Shown: positions 10,133-19,999, counted from the stretch's first letter. The stretch is 64,000 nt of DNA from Methanosarcina sp. UBA293 (GCA_002499445.1 DALS01000050.1:1-64000), one strand, 5' to 3'. Notes: generated by a model not told the origin, from the sequence alone. Numbers and translations are program-made.

Positions 10133-10162
10133 CTAGCAGAACGTTTTTGTTTGCTCTGCTAG
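10133..10162 (+). terminator. Hairpin after the NmrA-type gene
   Basis: CTAGCAGA (10133-10140) pairs perfectly with TCTGCTAG (10155-10162) around a T-rich 14-base loop. Confidence 0.55.
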
Positions 10163-10264
10163 AAAATATTAAATTACAACCAGGGATTGTAGCATAGCCA
10201 AAATAAAAAAGAAGCTATGAATTAAAAGTGTTATCGGGCAAGTCAAATAGTATTTCTTTTGGGT

Positions 10265-10648
10265 TTATACCTTTGGCCCTATTATCCAGCTCACGGTCCT
10301 CCCGGCTATCTCATCTCTTGAAGCTTCGCAGAGCATCTTTCCATCATGCATGTGGCATTCACAGGAGTAGCCTAGTTTATCTGTTTTTCCAACGTATCTG
10401 AAATGTATCTTGCAGTACCCCTCTGTACATCCTATCCCGTATTTTACCCAACCCTCAATATCTGCTCCACCTTCGCAGCTCCCTTCGCATGCAACTAGCT
10501 CAAAGCCTTTTTCTTCATAAGATTCGATTTTAGCTGGAGCCTGGTGACCTTTTTTATATTTGCCTTTCTCAATTTTTTGAGCTTGAAGTACAAGGTCGTC
10601 GCCAGTGTTATTAAGGATCTTTAACTGCAAACCTTCAAGAAATTCCAT
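10265..10648 (-). CDS. Uncharacterised small Cys-rich protein
   Basis: 127 residues, no signal peptide or membrane segment. It begins MEFLEGLQLKILNNTGDDLV and has a run of paired cysteines (CEGSCEGG, GCTEGYC, SCEC), so metal binding or disulfides are possible. The N-terminal half has alternating beta-like character, faintly recalling aegerolysin-type sandwiches, but the similarity is too weak to name a family. Function unknown. Confidence 0.6.
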   Translation of the reverse strand: MEFLEGLQLKILNNTGDDLVLQAQKIEKGKYKKGHQAPAKIESYEEKGFELVACEGSCEGGADIEGWVKYGIGCTEGYCKIHFRYVGKTDKLGYSCECHMHDGKMLCEASRDEIAGRTVSWIIGPKV

Positions 10649-10864
10649 AGTTTCGGCTTCTGATATATGTATTCCCCCGATAAATTAAGAATCCAAATTA
10701 GAATTCTACATAGAAATTGACTCTAATAAATAAAAAAGTATCTCAAAATATATGGGAGTGCATATGTAAATATTTTGATAAGGATGAAAGCTCAGGGAAA
10801 ACACAGATCTAGATAATGAATTCTAAATGTCAGGCCCCTCGAATAAAGCAATAGATTTTCGCGT

Positions 10865-11179
10865 TCAATCCGTACAGATACAGGGTTTCTGTTTGCAAGT
10901 AGGGCATATGCCAGGATACTTTTTAAGGAAGGCTTCTTCGAGGCTCACTTCATAGAGGTTGGCAAGTGCCCCTATCCAGGCAAAACAATCTGCAAGTTCT
11001 TCCTTTATATTTTCTGGCTCTTCCCTGCGTATGGCTTCGGCAAGTTCACCAATTTCCTCAACCAGCCAGAGCATGGTAGACTTACCTCCTCTTTTCCTAT
11101 CATTATGCGCATAGAGTTCGTACATCAGTCTCTGAAATTCTGAGATCTCCATTTTCCCACTCCTGGCTTTTTCCTTCAT
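10865..11179 (-). CDS. MazG-like nucleotide pyrophosphohydrolase
   Basis: 104 residues. The helix pair LVEEIGELAEAIRR ... NIKEELADCFAWI carries the EExxE and ExxD metal-binding pattern of the MazG/all-alpha NTP pyrophosphohydrolases, which hydrolyse (d)NTPs to monophosphates. A C-terminal CPTCKQKPCIC tail may bind zinc. It starts 9 bases after hisF; since histidine synthesis needs a phosphoribosyl-ATP pyrophosphohydrolase, a HisE-like role is possible but not shown. The true start may be the ATG at 11152 (MEISEFQRLM). Confidence 0.8.
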   Translation of the reverse strand: MKEKARSGKMEISEFQRLMYELYAHNDRKRGGKSTMLWLVEEIGELAEAIRREEPENIKEELADCFAWIGALANLYEVSLEEAFLKKYPGICPTCKQKPCICTD

Positions 11180-11188
11180 TTTCCTGCG

Positions 11189-12010
11189 TTAAAGCCTTAC
11201 AGGAATTTCTCGCTCTCTAAGGTATTCTTTAACTTCCCTGATCGAGTATTCCCTGAAGTGAAAAATGCTTGCTGCAAGAGCAGCGTCGGCTTTTCCGATA
11301 GAGAAGCCTTCATAGATATGCTGAGGGTTTCCAACCCCACCTGAGGCTATAACCGGGACATCGAGCTCTTCTGAGAGTTTTCTAGTAATAGGCAGGTCAT
11401 AACCGGCACAGGTTCCGTCTCTGTCCATACTTGTGAGCAGGATTTCTCCAGATCCCAGCCCTTCTACTTTTTTTGCCCATTGAACAGCATCGATTCCTGT
11501 AGTTTCCCTGCCTCCATAGATTACCACCTCATACCAGGCAGGAGTTCCATCTTCGAGTTCCAAGATGGTTTTGTCGGGATTGTTTTTTATGTCGGTATTT
11601 CGCCTGCAGTCAATCGCAGTGACAATACACTGGGCTCCGAATATATCTGAGGCTTCTTTGATGAAATCAGGGTTCTTGATTGCAGCGGTGTTAATTGAGA
11701 CTTTATCTGCGCCAGCTCGGAGAATCTGGCGAATCACGTCTATGGAGTTTATTCCACCGCCAATTGTCAGAGGAATGAAAACCTCATCTGCAGTCCTTTC
11801 AATCACATCGACCATGGTTTCCCTACCATGGGCCGAAGCTGTAATATCCAGGAAAACAAGTTCGTCTGCACCTTCTTCATTGTAGCGCTTGGCGAGTTCC
11901 ACAGGGTCTCCAGCTTCTTTCAGGTCAACGAATTCAACACCCTTAACAACACAGCCGCCTGCTCTGTCAAGGGTAACATCAAGGCATGGTATTATTCTTT
12001 TGGTGAGCAT
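11189..12010 (-). CDS. hisF: Imidazole glycerol phosphate synthase subunit HisF
   Basis: Cyclase subunit that, with the glutaminase HisH, converts PRFAR to imidazole glycerol phosphate and AICAR in histidine synthesis. The 273-residue (beta/alpha)8 protein begins [12 protein letters not shown] with D11 as the first catalytic Asp, has the TAIDCRR strand carrying the second, and the phosphate-binding loops TIGGGI and IASGGVG. It is full length. It is followed by the MazG-like gene; other his genes are not in the window. Confidence 0.97.
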   Translation of the reverse strand: MLTKRIIPCLDVTLDRAGGCVVKGVEFVDLKEAGDPVELAKRYNEEGADELVFLDITASAHGRETMVDVIERTADEVFIPLTIGGGINSIDVIRQILRAGADKVSINTAAIKNPDFIKEASDIFGAQCIVTAIDCRRNTDIKNNPDKTILELEDGTPAWYEVVIYGGRETTGIDAVQWAKKVEGLGSGEILLTSMDRDGTCAGYDLPITRKLSEELDVPVIASGGVGNPQHIYEGFSIGKADAALAASIFHFREYSIREVKEYLREREIPVRL

Positions 12011-12309
12011 CTATGGGATAATAAATTTAACTGTTATTAAAAGCTTATTGAAATTGAGCCAATGGCAGTCGACGTATAGTAATTTCTAAAAAATCTATAT
12101 AAAGAACACTTATGTATTTAATCTCCTAAGTGGAAAGGATACGTTGCAGACTATTAAATAAAATCTAAGAAGTTTCTTACAGGCCGAAAAAATGGGAAAG
12201 ATTAAAAGGATAGGGTCAAGTAAAAAGACAAGAAAGTAAAAAGACAAGGTTAAGTAAGATAAGTTAAGGATTTTTCAGCCCAGAAGATAATTCTGCGGCT
12301 ATATCAGCT
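12011..12309. other. Intergenic region
   Basis: About 300 bases, A/T-rich. A TATA-like tctatataaag at about 12094-12104 is present, but I see no gene. Confidence 0.35.
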
Positions 12310-12774
12310 CTAACCGAAAATGTTTATCACACGAGCACCTTCAAGCCTTGACATCTCGATTTCGGAGCCTTCAAGCACATTTTTTCTAATTCTTATTGGG
12401 GCTCCAACACGCAGGGCAAGGGCAATACAGTCACTTGGTCTTGCATCAAACTGCATAATGTCGTTGCCCTTTCTTATCAGGAGCCGGGCGTAATAGATTT
12501 TGTCCACCCTTTCATCAATTAATATACCTTCGATCTTTACTTCCAGCCTGTCGAAAATATTGACAATAAGGTCATGGGCCATTGGTCTTGGCGAAGATAT
12601 GTTTTTAAGAACATTTCCTATTGACAAGGCTTCAAGATGCCCTATATATATGGGAAGCATATTCCCTTGCGTACCTTCGAGAAGCACCACTGGAGTTGGG
12701 TCTGTAAAAACATCGACTAGATAGACATCTTTGACTCGAATTTCTTCAAAGTCCTCATAAGTGTCTATGTCCAT
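12310..12774 (-). CDS. DUF151 / bifunctional nuclease-fold protein
   Basis: 154 residues. PVVLLEGTQGNMLPIYIGHLEA and the FDARPSDCIALALRVGAPI block are the hallmark motifs of the DUF151 family (plant and Thermotoga members described as bifunctional nucleases). The archaeal role is unclear. Single gene. Confidence 0.85.
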   Translation of the reverse strand: MDIDTYEDFEEIRVKDVYLVDVFTDPTPVVLLEGTQGNMLPIYIGHLEALSIGNVLKNISSPRPMAHDLIVNIFDRLEVKIEGILIDERVDKIYYARLLIRKGNDIMQFDARPSDCIALALRVGAPIRIRKNVLEGSEIEMSRLEGARVINIFG

Positions 12775-12878
12775 ACTCAGTAGATGATTTCACACTTATT
12801 AATAGATTATTTAAATTTCTAAATTTATTTAAAAAGATACATATTGTTTTGGTTTTATCTTTCTTCTTACTAGATCTT

Positions 12879-13634
12879 TTAGCATTCCAGACTTTTCCGG
12901 AAGCCGTGTTTGCCAATTAAAGGTACGAAGGAAACTCCACCTTTTCTTTTTTTATGTATATTGCCTTTGCTGTCCTTTTTGATTTTATAGAGTTCTTGAG
13001 AGTAGCAGTCGCTCCCAATAGGAATAACCATTATACCTCCACGCTTCAATTGTTCAAGCAAAGGTTCAGGAATATAAGGAGCTGCACATGTTACAGTTAT
13101 CCTGTCATAGGGAGCGAAATAAGAATAACCCATTGATCCATCTTCAAGCAGTACTGTAACATTTTTATATTCTGTTTTTCTCAGATTATCTCGTGCAAAA
13201 TTTGCAAGGGCCTCTATACGTTCAACCGTATATACATGCCCTTTTTTTCCAACGAGCTCCCCCATTACTGCAGCATTATATCCTGAACCTGCTCCTATTT
13301 CCAGGACTTTATGCCCTTCCGAAAGTTCCAGAAGCTCACACATAATCGCAACCATATGTGGAGCAGATATTGTTTGCCCGTGTCCGATATCAAGGGGTCT
13401 ATCTATATAAGCTGCTTTTTTCTCATATTCCGGGACAAACTTATGCCTTGGAACACGGAGCATAGCCTCGCGAACTTTTTCATCCAGCAGCAGGTAAGTC
13501 CCAAGATTGTTTACAAGGCGCCTGCGCATTGCTTCGAATTCTTCTTCCTCTTCTTTTTCTTTTCTTCTCTTATCTTCACCATGGCCCTCTTCGGAAATCA
13601 CGCTGACCTGAACCTTCCCCTTTTTTTCTCGCAA
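12879..13634 (-). CDS. pcm: Protein-L-isoaspartate O-methyltransferase
   Basis: Repairs isoaspartyl damage in proteins by SAM-dependent methylation. The core shows [17 protein letters not shown], motif [13 protein letters not shown] and the later [13 protein letters not shown] block, all diagnostic. As called it starts at a TTG with AAGGA upstream and overlaps the preceding gene by 59 bases; the first 35 residues are a highly charged Lys/Glu stretch outside the usual family boundary. An ATG at 13529 ([10 protein letters not shown]) would remove both the overlap and the charged extension, so the start is uncertain. Confidence 0.92.
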   Translation of the reverse strand: MREKKGKVQVSVISEEGHGEDKRRKEKEEEEEFEAMRRRLVNNLGTYLLLDEKVREAMLRVPRHKFVPEYEKKAAYIDRPLDIGHGQTISAPHMVAIMCELLELSEGHKVLEIGAGSGYNAAVMGELVGKKGHVYTVERIEALANFARDNLRKTEYKNVTVLLEDGSMGYSYFAPYDRITVTCAAPYIPEPLLEQLKRGGIMVIPIGSDCYSQELYKIKKDSKGNIHKKRKGGVSFVPLIGKHGFRKSLEC

Positions 13635-14208
13635 AAATCCTTTTTACGTATTTTGCAAGCACAACATCGCCTTTTCTAGATCGGAACACCCCATCCCTGA
13701 TCTTAATTTTCGTAATGAGAAGGCGCTTGTTCCCCGCTTTTTCTTCGTTTCCAACGACAAATTCATAATCGCCAGGAACGCGTTTTTCTATAACTTCAGT
13801 TTTATCAGTTCCTGCCTGTGCAGAAAATTTTACAGTTATCTCATCAATGGCTCTACCCCAGATTGTCTCGATATTTTCTGCCCTGGCAATCTGAACCCTT
13901 TTTCCTCCTGCATCAAGGGCAGTAATCAGGATAGGTATCACTCCTTTTTCTTCGTCGTCTACAACCATCTCGTCATCGACCTGAAGGACGGTCTCGGAAT
14001 CCAGTTCAGTTTTGTAAGTGTTTGAAACGTCCATCTTGCTGACTATTACTTTCAAACTGGCGGATTTAGGGGCTTTTATTCTCGTTGCATGCACCTGTCC
14101 ACATTCTAGACAGCGGACAAGTGGGCTTTGTCCCTCTTTCAGAACCTCATGCCCTACCTCTTCTTTCGGGGAACATGAAGGGCACTCAACTTCGATTTCT
14201 TTTGTCAT
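13576..14208 (-). CDS. HVO_0476-type zinc-ribbon protein
   Basis: 210 residues. An N-terminal ribbon with CPSC (9-12) and CLEC (about 34-37) is followed by a beta-rich domain. It matches the archaeal HVO_0476 family, whose function is unknown but which is linked with nucleic-acid or translation genes. The C-terminus ([18 protein letters not shown]) is basic. The 3' end may overlap pcm, so the two are probably translationally coupled. Confidence 0.75.
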   Translation of the reverse strand: MTKEIEVECPSCSPKEEVGHEVLKEGQSPLVRCLECGQVHATRIKAPKSASLKVIVSKMDVSNTYKTELDSETVLQVDDEMVVDDEEKGVIPILITALDAGGKRVQIARAENIETIWGRAIDEITVKFSAQAGTDKTEVIEKRVPGDYEFVVGNEEKAGNKRLLITKIKIRDGVFRSRKGDVVLAKYVKRIFARKKGEGSGQRDFRRGPW

Positions 14209-14376
14209 GATCTAATCAATAGATGGATTCAAGATACTAAATACTTAACTTCTCCGGTAACATTTATCTTGAAGATATGCCGCACAGGGCTTGCTATCAA
14301 AAGTTTTATTATAACGAAATGCATATTTTATATCTCATTATTGAGACGCGTCTCAAAATTAAGATGGGGGCCAACA

Positions 14377-15054
14377 TTGCCTGATATTGAACACTTAAAA
14401 AAACTTGCACTTATAGGGGCAGTAAATAAAACAATTAAGGTCTCATCGAGCGAGTTTCAAAAGCATATTGGGGTAAGCTCCAAAACTGTAGCAAGAAAAT
14501 TGAAACGGCTGGAAGAGAAGGGGCTGATCGAAAGGAAGATCGTCCCAGGTGGTCAGTTGATAAAAATGACAGAAAAAGGGATTGAAATTCTTAGGAGTGA
14601 ATACCTCGATTACAGCAGGATCTTTTCTCCAGAGTCCGAGATTTTAGAGCTTGAAGGGAAGGTGCTTAAGGGTCTTGGCGAAGGCCAGTACTATATCAAT
14701 ATACCAGGATACAGGAAACAATTTGAAGAAAAATTGCACTTCATACCTTTTCCTGGAACTCTGAATGTTCAACTTTCGAAAAACAGTTCAATTCTTCGAA
14801 ACCTTTTAAGCGAAATTCCTGCTGTTCGGATAGAGGGCTTTAATGACGGAGAACGCACATTCGGAGGCGGGAAATGTTATCCGGTAGTTGTCGACGGTAT
14901 GGAGGCTTTCATAGTAGCCCCTGAAAGAACACATTACCCTCCGGATTTGATTGAGATTATTGCACCTGTAAAGCTAAGGGATGCCCTGGAATTGGACGAC
15001 GGAAACAGGGTTGTGATTAAGGTAAAAAAACAGGGTACGGAGAGCCAAATATGA
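14377..15054 (+). CDS. ribK: CTP-dependent riboflavin kinase with N-terminal winged helix
   Basis: Phosphorylates riboflavin to FMN using CTP, the archaeal type (DUF120). The N-terminal 90 residues are a winged-helix domain (VSSKTVARKLKRLEEKGLIER); the kinase domain follows with GQYYINIPGYRKQF, FPGTLNVQL, and FGGGKCYPV / ERTHYPPDLIEIIAP. I chose the TTG at 14377 because a GATGGGGG site lies 6 bases upstream; the longer frame from 14269 adds 36 residues of non-conserved sequence. The stop overlaps the ribB start (ATGA). The helix-turn-helix may let flavin control its own genes. Confidence 0.9.
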   Translation: MPDIEHLKKLALIGAVNKTIKVSSSEFQKHIGVSSKTVARKLKRLEEKGLIERKIVPGGQLIKMTEKGIEILRSEYLDYSRIFSPESEILELEGKVLKGLGEGQYYINIPGYRKQFEEKLHFIPFPGTLNVQLSKNSSILRNLLSEIPAVRIEGFNDGERTFGGGKCYPVVVDGMEAFIVAPERTHYPPDLIEIIAPVKLRDALELDDGNRVVIKVKKQGTESQI

Positions 15055-15791
15055 GCGGAAGTACGATTTACAATTGTCTTACATATAGAAATGAGAATAT
15101 AAACCTAGCACTGGAAGCCTTGCAGGCCGGAAAAATGATCCAGATCTATGACTCAGACTCTAGAGAAGGGGAAACTGATCTCGTAATCCCTGCAAAGGCG
15201 GTCACTTTCAGGGATGTAAAATGGATGCGAAAAGATGCAGGCGGCCTTATCTGTGTTGCAGTGGACCCAGTGGCTTCAAAACAGCTCAGGCTGCCTTTTA
15301 TGGCCGAGCTTGTACGGGAAACCAGTATAAACGGTGACATGCTGGGGAAAATTGTAGAAAAGGAGGGCGACCTTAAATATGATTCTCATTCATCCTTTTC
15401 TCTCTGGGTCAATCACAGAGAGACTAGAACTGGCATTCCTGATATCGAAAGAGCTCTGACTATCCGAAAAATAGGGGAAATTACGGAAAAAATGTTGTCA
15501 GGGGATACAATTTATTTTGGAGACGAATTCAGAACTCCTGGGCACGTTGCACTATTAAGGGCTGCAGACGGGCTTCTCGATGAGCGCAAAGGACAGACCG
15601 AGCTTTCAGTTGCCCTTGCCCGTATGGCAGGCGTTACCCCTGCAATGGTAGTCTGTGAGATGCTTGATGATTACAATGGAAAGGCACTATCCAAGGAAGA
15701 TGCAAAAAAGTACGGTGAAGAACATGGGCTTGTATTTCTGGAAGGGGGGGAAATAGTAGAAGCCTATATGACATGGATAGGCTCAGAATAA
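15051..15791 (+). CDS. ribB: 3,4-dihydroxy-2-butanone 4-phosphate synthase
   Basis: Makes the four-carbon precursor of riboflavin from ribulose 5-phosphate. Motifs: DSDSREGETDLVIPA (acidic loop), MRKDAGGLICV, and DEFRTPGHVALLRA with the conserved His. 246 residues, the single-domain archaeal form without a fused GTP cyclohydrolase II. Its ATG overlaps the ribK stop by four bases, so the two flavin genes are an operon. Confidence 0.95.
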   Translation: MSGSTIYNCLTYRNENINLALEALQAGKMIQIYDSDSREGETDLVIPAKAVTFRDVKWMRKDAGGLICVAVDPVASKQLRLPFMAELVRETSINGDMLGKIVEKEGDLKYDSHSSFSLWVNHRETRTGIPDIERALTIRKIGEITEKMLSGDTIYFGDEFRTPGHVALLRAADGLLDERKGQTELSVALARMAGVTPAMVVCEMLDDYNGKALSKEDAKKYGEEHGLVFLEGGEIVEAYMTWIGSE

Positions 15792-15910
15792 GAATTCTAT
15801 CTCAGCTTATCTATTTAATCTTTTTATTCGTTTTCATTTTTGTAATGTTCTTTTTTTATTTCTATTTCGTTTTTTTTCCTTGATTTTTGTCTATTTTTTC
15901 AAGACGCAGA

Positions 15911-15921
15911 TTTTTATATAA
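15911..15921 (+). promoter_or_regulatory. Candidate TATA box for the CDF transporter
   Basis: The stretch tttttatataaag is the best archaeal TATA-box match in the 240-base gap upstream of 16032. It would put the transcript start near 15940 and leave a leader of about 90 bases. Confidence 0.4.
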
Positions 15922-16031
15922 AGAAAAGTCAGTATATCATTGAGTTTCTTAACAGCTTTTTAATTGTATCAATTCTTTTTTATCCGTCGCTTACTTTTGG
16001 TTTCGTAAAGTTTGTTGTAAGAGGTAGACTT

Positions 16032-16928
16032 ATGTTGCAAAAATTCAAAAAAGTCCAGCAGGTTCTTATCTATGTGCTACTTCTAAACCTTGCAGTCGCA
16101 TTTGCAAAAATCATTTACGGAACTCTAACCAGCACGTTAAGCATGATTGCGGACGGCTATCACTCTCTTTTTGATGGAATTTCCAACATTATAGGACTGG
16201 CTGGAAGTTTTATTGGAGACCGTCCGCCTGACATTGATCATCCTTACGGTCACCGGAAGTATGAGACTGTAGCCTCTATTTTTATTGCTTTACTTCTCAT
16301 CTTTGTAGGCGTTGAGATTTTTCGGAACGCTCTCAATCGTTTCCTTTCTCCCAGCGAGCCAGAAGTCACAGCTATAAGTTTTCTTGTAATCTTCGGAACA
16401 ATGTGTATTAATTATTTGGTAACACGATATGAATACAAACAGGGTCAACTCCTCAGAAGCCAGGTGCTTATAGCCGATTCCATGCACACAAAAAGTGACA
16501 TTTATGTTTCCCTTTCGGTCTTAGTAAGTCTGGCTGCCGTAAAGCTCGGTTTCCCTCTCATGGACCCTTTAATATCCGTAGTGATTTCGCTTTTGATTTT
16601 CAAGGCAGGATACAGAATTATTAAAGAAGGCTCAAGGGCACTTCTGGATATGTCCATGATCGAAGAGAAAGAGATTTGTGACTTTGTTATGGGAGTTGAA
16701 GGAGTAAAGGGCTGCCACAAAATCCGGACTCGAGGAAGTATGGGAGATATCAAGGTCGACATGCACCTACTTGTTCAGTCGGATATGTCACTTGATGAAG
16801 CACACCTTATTGCTCACAGGGTTAGCAAAAAGCTTAAAGGCGAATATAAAGACGTTTCTGATGTGGTTGTACATCTCGAACCCTCTTTCCAGCGACCCCA
16901 AGGATCAAATAGCAAAAAAACTAGTTAA
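16032..16928 (+). CDS. Cation diffusion facilitator family transporter
   Basis: 298 residues with about six membrane segments in the first 205, then a cytoplasmic ferredoxin-like domain. The transmembrane metal site is visible as ADGYHSLFDG (D/H/D) and ADSMHTKSDIY (D/H/D), typical of the H/D arrangement in divalent-cation antiporters (zinc, iron, manganese). Substrate cannot be assigned. The next gene starts 6 bases later, so it is probably co-transcribed with aroC, an unexpected partner. Confidence 0.9.
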   Translation: MLQKFKKVQQVLIYVLLLNLAVAFAKIIYGTLTSTLSMIADGYHSLFDGISNIIGLAGSFIGDRPPDIDHPYGHRKYETVASIFIALLLIFVGVEIFRNALNRFLSPSEPEVTAISFLVIFGTMCINYLVTRYEYKQGQLLRSQVLIADSMHTKSDIYVSLSVLVSLAAVKLGFPLMDPLISVVISLLIFKAGYRIIKEGSRALLDMSMIEEKEICDFVMGVEGVKGCHKIRTRGSMGDIKVDMHLLVQSDMSLDEAHLIAHRVSKKLKGEYKDVSDVVVHLEPSFQRPQGSNSKKTS

Positions 16929-16934
16929 TGATAT

Positions 16935-18032
16935 ATGGCTGGAAACATTTTCGGGCAGATGTTTCGAATTACTACCTGGGGCGAATCCCATGGCAGGGCT
17001 GTAGGCGTTGTGGTAGATGGATTACCTGCAGGGCTTCCTTTTTCCGAAGCTGATATCCAGAAAGAACTGGATAGGAGGCGCCCAGGGCAGAGTGAGGTTT
17101 CAACTCCGCGGCGCGAGGCTGACAGGGTGGAAATTCTCTCAGGGATTTTTGAAGGAATGAGTACTGGCACTCCTGTTTCTATGCTTGTCTGGAATTCAGA
17201 TGCAAGGTCTTCGGCTTATGATGCTCTTAAAGATACTCCCCGCCCCGGGCACGCCGATTTTACCTATATGGCCCGTTATGGGATTCGGGACCATCGTGGG
17301 GGAGGCAGGTCTTCAGCTCGGGAAACAATAGGCAGGGTTGCAGGCGGAGCTCTTGCAAAACTCCTACTTTCTCGATTCGGAATCCGAATTGCCGGGCATG
17401 TGCTTGAACTTGGAGCCATCCGGGCAAAACCTCTTTCTTTTGAAGAAATTCTGGAAAATGTAGAAAAAACTCCTGTACGCTGTGCCGATCTAGAAGCTGC
17501 TGTAAAAATGCTTGAGAAAGTTGCTGCCCTACGGCAGGAAGGAGACAGCGTCGGAGGTATTGTTGAGCTTATCGTGAAAGGTGTGCCTGTTGGTCTCGGA
17601 GAACCTGTGTTTGATCGGCTTGATGCAGATCTTGCAAAAGCTCTTATGAGTATTCCTGCAGTCAAAGGCTTTGAAATCGGAGTCGGATTTGAAGCTGCCC
17701 GCCTGCGCGGAAGTGAAATGAATGATTCCTTCCGCATGGAGGGAGAAAAAATCACCTGTCCAAGCAACAACGCAGGCGGGATCCTCGGAGGAATTTCAAC
17801 AGGCTTGGACATCGTTTGCAGGGCAGCAGTAAAACCAACTCCTTCCATAAGCAAACTTCAGCAAACCGTTGACTTAACAACCCGAAAAAATACTGAAATC
17901 GCAATCAGAGGTCGGCATGATCCCATAATTCCCCCGCGCATGGTGCCGGTTGCCGAAGCTATGGTTGCCCTTGTGCTTGCCGATCATATGTTAAGAAGCG
18001 GCTTTATTAATCCTAGGACTCTGTTGGAATAA
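16935..18032 (+). CDS. aroC: Chorismate synthase
   Basis: Last step of the shikimate route, converting EPSP to chorismate with reduced FMN. 365 residues with all signatures: [56 protein letters not shown] and [19 protein letters not shown]. Full length. FMN dependence may explain its position near ribK-ribB. Confidence 0.97.
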   Translation: MAGNIFGQMFRITTWGESHGRAVGVVVDGLPAGLPFSEADIQKELDRRRPGQSEVSTPRREADRVEILSGIFEGMSTGTPVSMLVWNSDARSSAYDALKDTPRPGHADFTYMARYGIRDHRGGGRSSARETIGRVAGGALAKLLLSRFGIRIAGHVLELGAIRAKPLSFEEILENVEKTPVRCADLEAAVKMLEKVAALRQEGDSVGGIVELIVKGVPVGLGEPVFDRLDADLAKALMSIPAVKGFEIGVGFEAARLRGSEMNDSFRMEGEKITCPSNNAGGILGGISTGLDIVCRAAVKPTPSISKLQQTVDLTTRKNTEIAIRGRHDPIIPPRMVPVAEAMVALVLADHMLRSGFINPRTLLE

Positions 18033-18121
18033 AAGGGTTGCAATGAAATTATTCGCTCCATCATTTTATTCGGATTTCTACAAATCATACTTGCATTTTT
18101 GTGAAATCTTCCTTCCTTTTA

Positions 18122-18256
18122 TTATTTAATTTCACGCAGCTGGGAAAGCCTTTTACTGCCCTCGTTTAATGATATAAGTGTCTCTGTTAAAAGTCTTGAC
18201 CTGTATATTGCCTGAACGTTATCTTCCTTATTCTTATAAATTTCGAAACCGTTCAT
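18122..18256 (-). pseudogene. Remnant of a winged-helix regulator, copy 1
   Basis: A 44-codon minus-strand frame begins MNGFEIYKN and matches the N-terminus of the copy at 21116-21340 nearly residue for residue (YRSRLLTETLISLNEGSKRL), then stops at a TAA. Just beyond it, bases 18070-18120 match the far 3' end of the second copy (caaatcatacttgcatttttgtgaaat), so almost the whole middle of the gene is deleted. Only half a DNA-binding domain remains. Confidence 0.75.
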
Positions 18257-18557
18257 TTCCTGTCGCCGCAACTACAGATTTTCCTTCAGTTTCTTATCAA
18301 ATTCTTTTAACAACATATATTCTTTTCTTTTGTTGGGGCATGTATGTTGCTACCTTTTTTGTTAATTTTATGATTTAGCGAAGAAAAAAGCTGCAGATTA
18401 TTTGCTAAAAAGAGATTGAATTCTTGACGTCAGTTAGAGCTCTGAAGTTTCGTTATTTTTGGTGAAAAAAGGATACTGTTTAATGAATGTTAATCAAGCT
18501 GATGAAAAATTCATTGACGTAATAAATGTATAGGAGAAGATCATTAGAGATTTTTGA

Positions 18558-18603
18558 ATGTGAAGTTCAAACAAACCTTCCAGAGCATATTTGAACTTCA
18601 CAT
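18558..18603. promoter_or_regulatory. 14-bp inverted repeat upstream of the secreted protease
   Basis: ATGTGAAGTTCAAA (18558-18571) and TTTGAACTTCACAT (18590-18603) are perfect inverted repeats with an 18-base spacer. Arms and spacing are identical at 21643-21688. It could be a dimeric regulator operator or a stable RNA hairpin. Confidence 0.65.
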
Positions 18604-18608
18604 GCCCT

Positions 18609-18685
18609 GAGGCAAGGAAATGATAGCTTTAAGAGTATTTTAAGTTTTGTCTGTTCTTGCCTCGGGAATAAAATCACGAGGTAAA
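18609..18685 (+). promoter_or_regulatory. Structured leader that can hide or expose the ribosome site
   Basis: The ribosome site GAGGT sits in the 3' arm of CCTCG (18660-18664) / CGAGG (18677-18681). The same CCTC can instead pair upstream: GAGGCAAG (18609-18616) is perfectly complementary to CTTGCCTC (18656-18663). The two pairings exclude each other, as in a switch. Function is inferred. Confidence 0.45.
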
Positions 18686-18688
18686 AGA

Positions 18689-19759
18689 ATGATTGCAAAC
18701 AGAAAAATTGGAATTGGCGCACTATTTGCGGCAATGTTGCTGGTAGGCATGGTGTTTGTGCCGGCAGTAAGTGGGCATGTTAATGAAAATTCTAATAAAG
18801 TTATAACAGAGAATAGCATAAGCTATACCGAAGCCGAACTAAAAGATCTCTATACTAAATACAATATAACTGAAAATGATTTGGACTTTGCGAATAATGA
18901 ACTGCCTTACTACTTAGAAGGGACGATTTTGGACAGTAACTTAAGAGTAATAGCAAGTGAGAATGGCAAACCTCCAGAAGGTTTTAAAGAAGGAGAAGAT
19001 TATGATCTGATAATAAGCCATGAAGAGATGTTTGCCATAATAGATGGAGCCAGAGAAAAATACATCCTAAAATATGGAGTGGATCCGGCAAATCCTAAAA
19101 TTGATATTGTCAATGGTTATGCTCTTCCCAAAGAAGAAGCAGGTAGATTGGTTGATAGGAATAAGATAATATCAGAAGATGATAATGCAATACATGAGAG
19201 GGAATTTTCGTTTTTATCAGTACCTTTGAATCCACGTGCTGTGAGTGGAATCATAAACGAATACGTTTTTGTAGCAACAGATTCACGACACAGGCCAACA
19301 GAAGCTATTACTCAGGATACTCACAATGCATTGTATAGATTTGAAAATTTCGGTATCGGAGCTAATGTTTACTGGTATTGGAATTACTGGGATGCAAGTG
19401 ATGTTAGTCCGGCTGATAGCACTCAGTCTGCTCTTGTTGATTTAGAAGACGACACTAATTGGATAAGAGACGCGGCAAATGATATGGTAATTGGCTGGAC
19501 ACATAATATGGATCATAATGGTAGAGGTAACTTTGGCGGACCTTATTCTGTGTGTACGGACACTGCAGATGGTGTTGACTGGCCTCATGACAGTATAGTT
19601 CAGCATGAAGTCTCGCATAATTTTGATGCCGATGAAGGAGGTTACCTAAAGTATGAACATCCTGCTGAATGCATAATGAATTATCAATGGGCTTATGGTG
19701 GTACAAACATATGGTGCAGTTCATGTAGTAACATTGTAAATAATGGCATATGGAATTAA
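18689..19759 (+). CDS. Secreted metzincin-like zinc metalloprotease
   Basis: 356 residues from the ATG at 18689, chosen because GAGGT lies 7 bases upstream; a TTG at 18647 adds 14 residues made of leader sequence. Residues 1-28 are a signal peptide (IGIGALFAAMLLVGMVFVPAVSG). A Glu/Asp-rich region to about 190 may be a propeptide. The catalytic part has HEVSH (306-310) followed by NFDADE, and a Met-turn-like CIMNY (328-332), the order seen in metzincins; the usual third ligand (H or D at position 11 of the motif) is Glu here, with Asp at position 10. Several Cys near the end (C-S-S-C) could form disulfides. The nearest named family is uncertain. Probably extracellular. Confidence 0.75.
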   Translation: MIANRKIGIGALFAAMLLVGMVFVPAVSGHVNENSNKVITENSISYTEAELKDLYTKYNITENDLDFANNELPYYLEGTILDSNLRVIASENGKPPEGFKEGEDYDLIISHEEMFAIIDGAREKYILKYGVDPANPKIDIVNGYALPKEEAGRLVDRNKIISEDDNAIHEREFSFLSVPLNPRAVSGIINEYVFVATDSRHRPTEAITQDTHNALYRFENFGIGANVYWYWNYWDASDVSPADSTQSALVDLEDDTNWIRDAANDMVIGWTHNMDHNGRGNFGGPYSVCTDTADGVDWPHDSIVQHEVSHNFDADEGGYLKYEHPAECIMNYQWAYGGTNIWCSSCSNIVNNGIWN

Positions 19760-19764
19760 ACACT

Positions 19765-19786
19765 GAGGGATAAATCCCTCTTTTTT
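19765..19786 (+). terminator. Terminator of the metalloprotease gene
   Basis: GAGGGA (19765-19770), TAAA loop, TCCCTC (19775-19780), then six T. It begins 5 bases after the stop codon. Confidence 0.8.
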
Positions 19787-19999
19787 AATATTTTTCACTT
19801 ATATAACGTTTTTAAACATTCTGCAGATTTGTATTATATTTTAAACTGGTTAACATATGACTCAAATATCATGCACTATATAAGCAACGAACCATTTTTG
19901 CAATAATGTTTAGTGTGGAAGATGATGAGTTTTTTCTAATAAACGCGATCAGTAAAAATACTAGGGAAAAACCAAGTTACCTGTCGAAAGTAGGATATA

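Larger units (their letters stand above)
18130..18770. repeat. 640-bp direct duplication, copy 1
   Basis: Aligns by eye along its whole length with 21216-21860: regulator N-terminus, divergent spacer, 14-bp inverted repeat, leader and signal-peptide codons, with scattered substitutions and small indels. Similarity stops inside the two coding regions just after the signal peptide. Confidence 0.9.
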
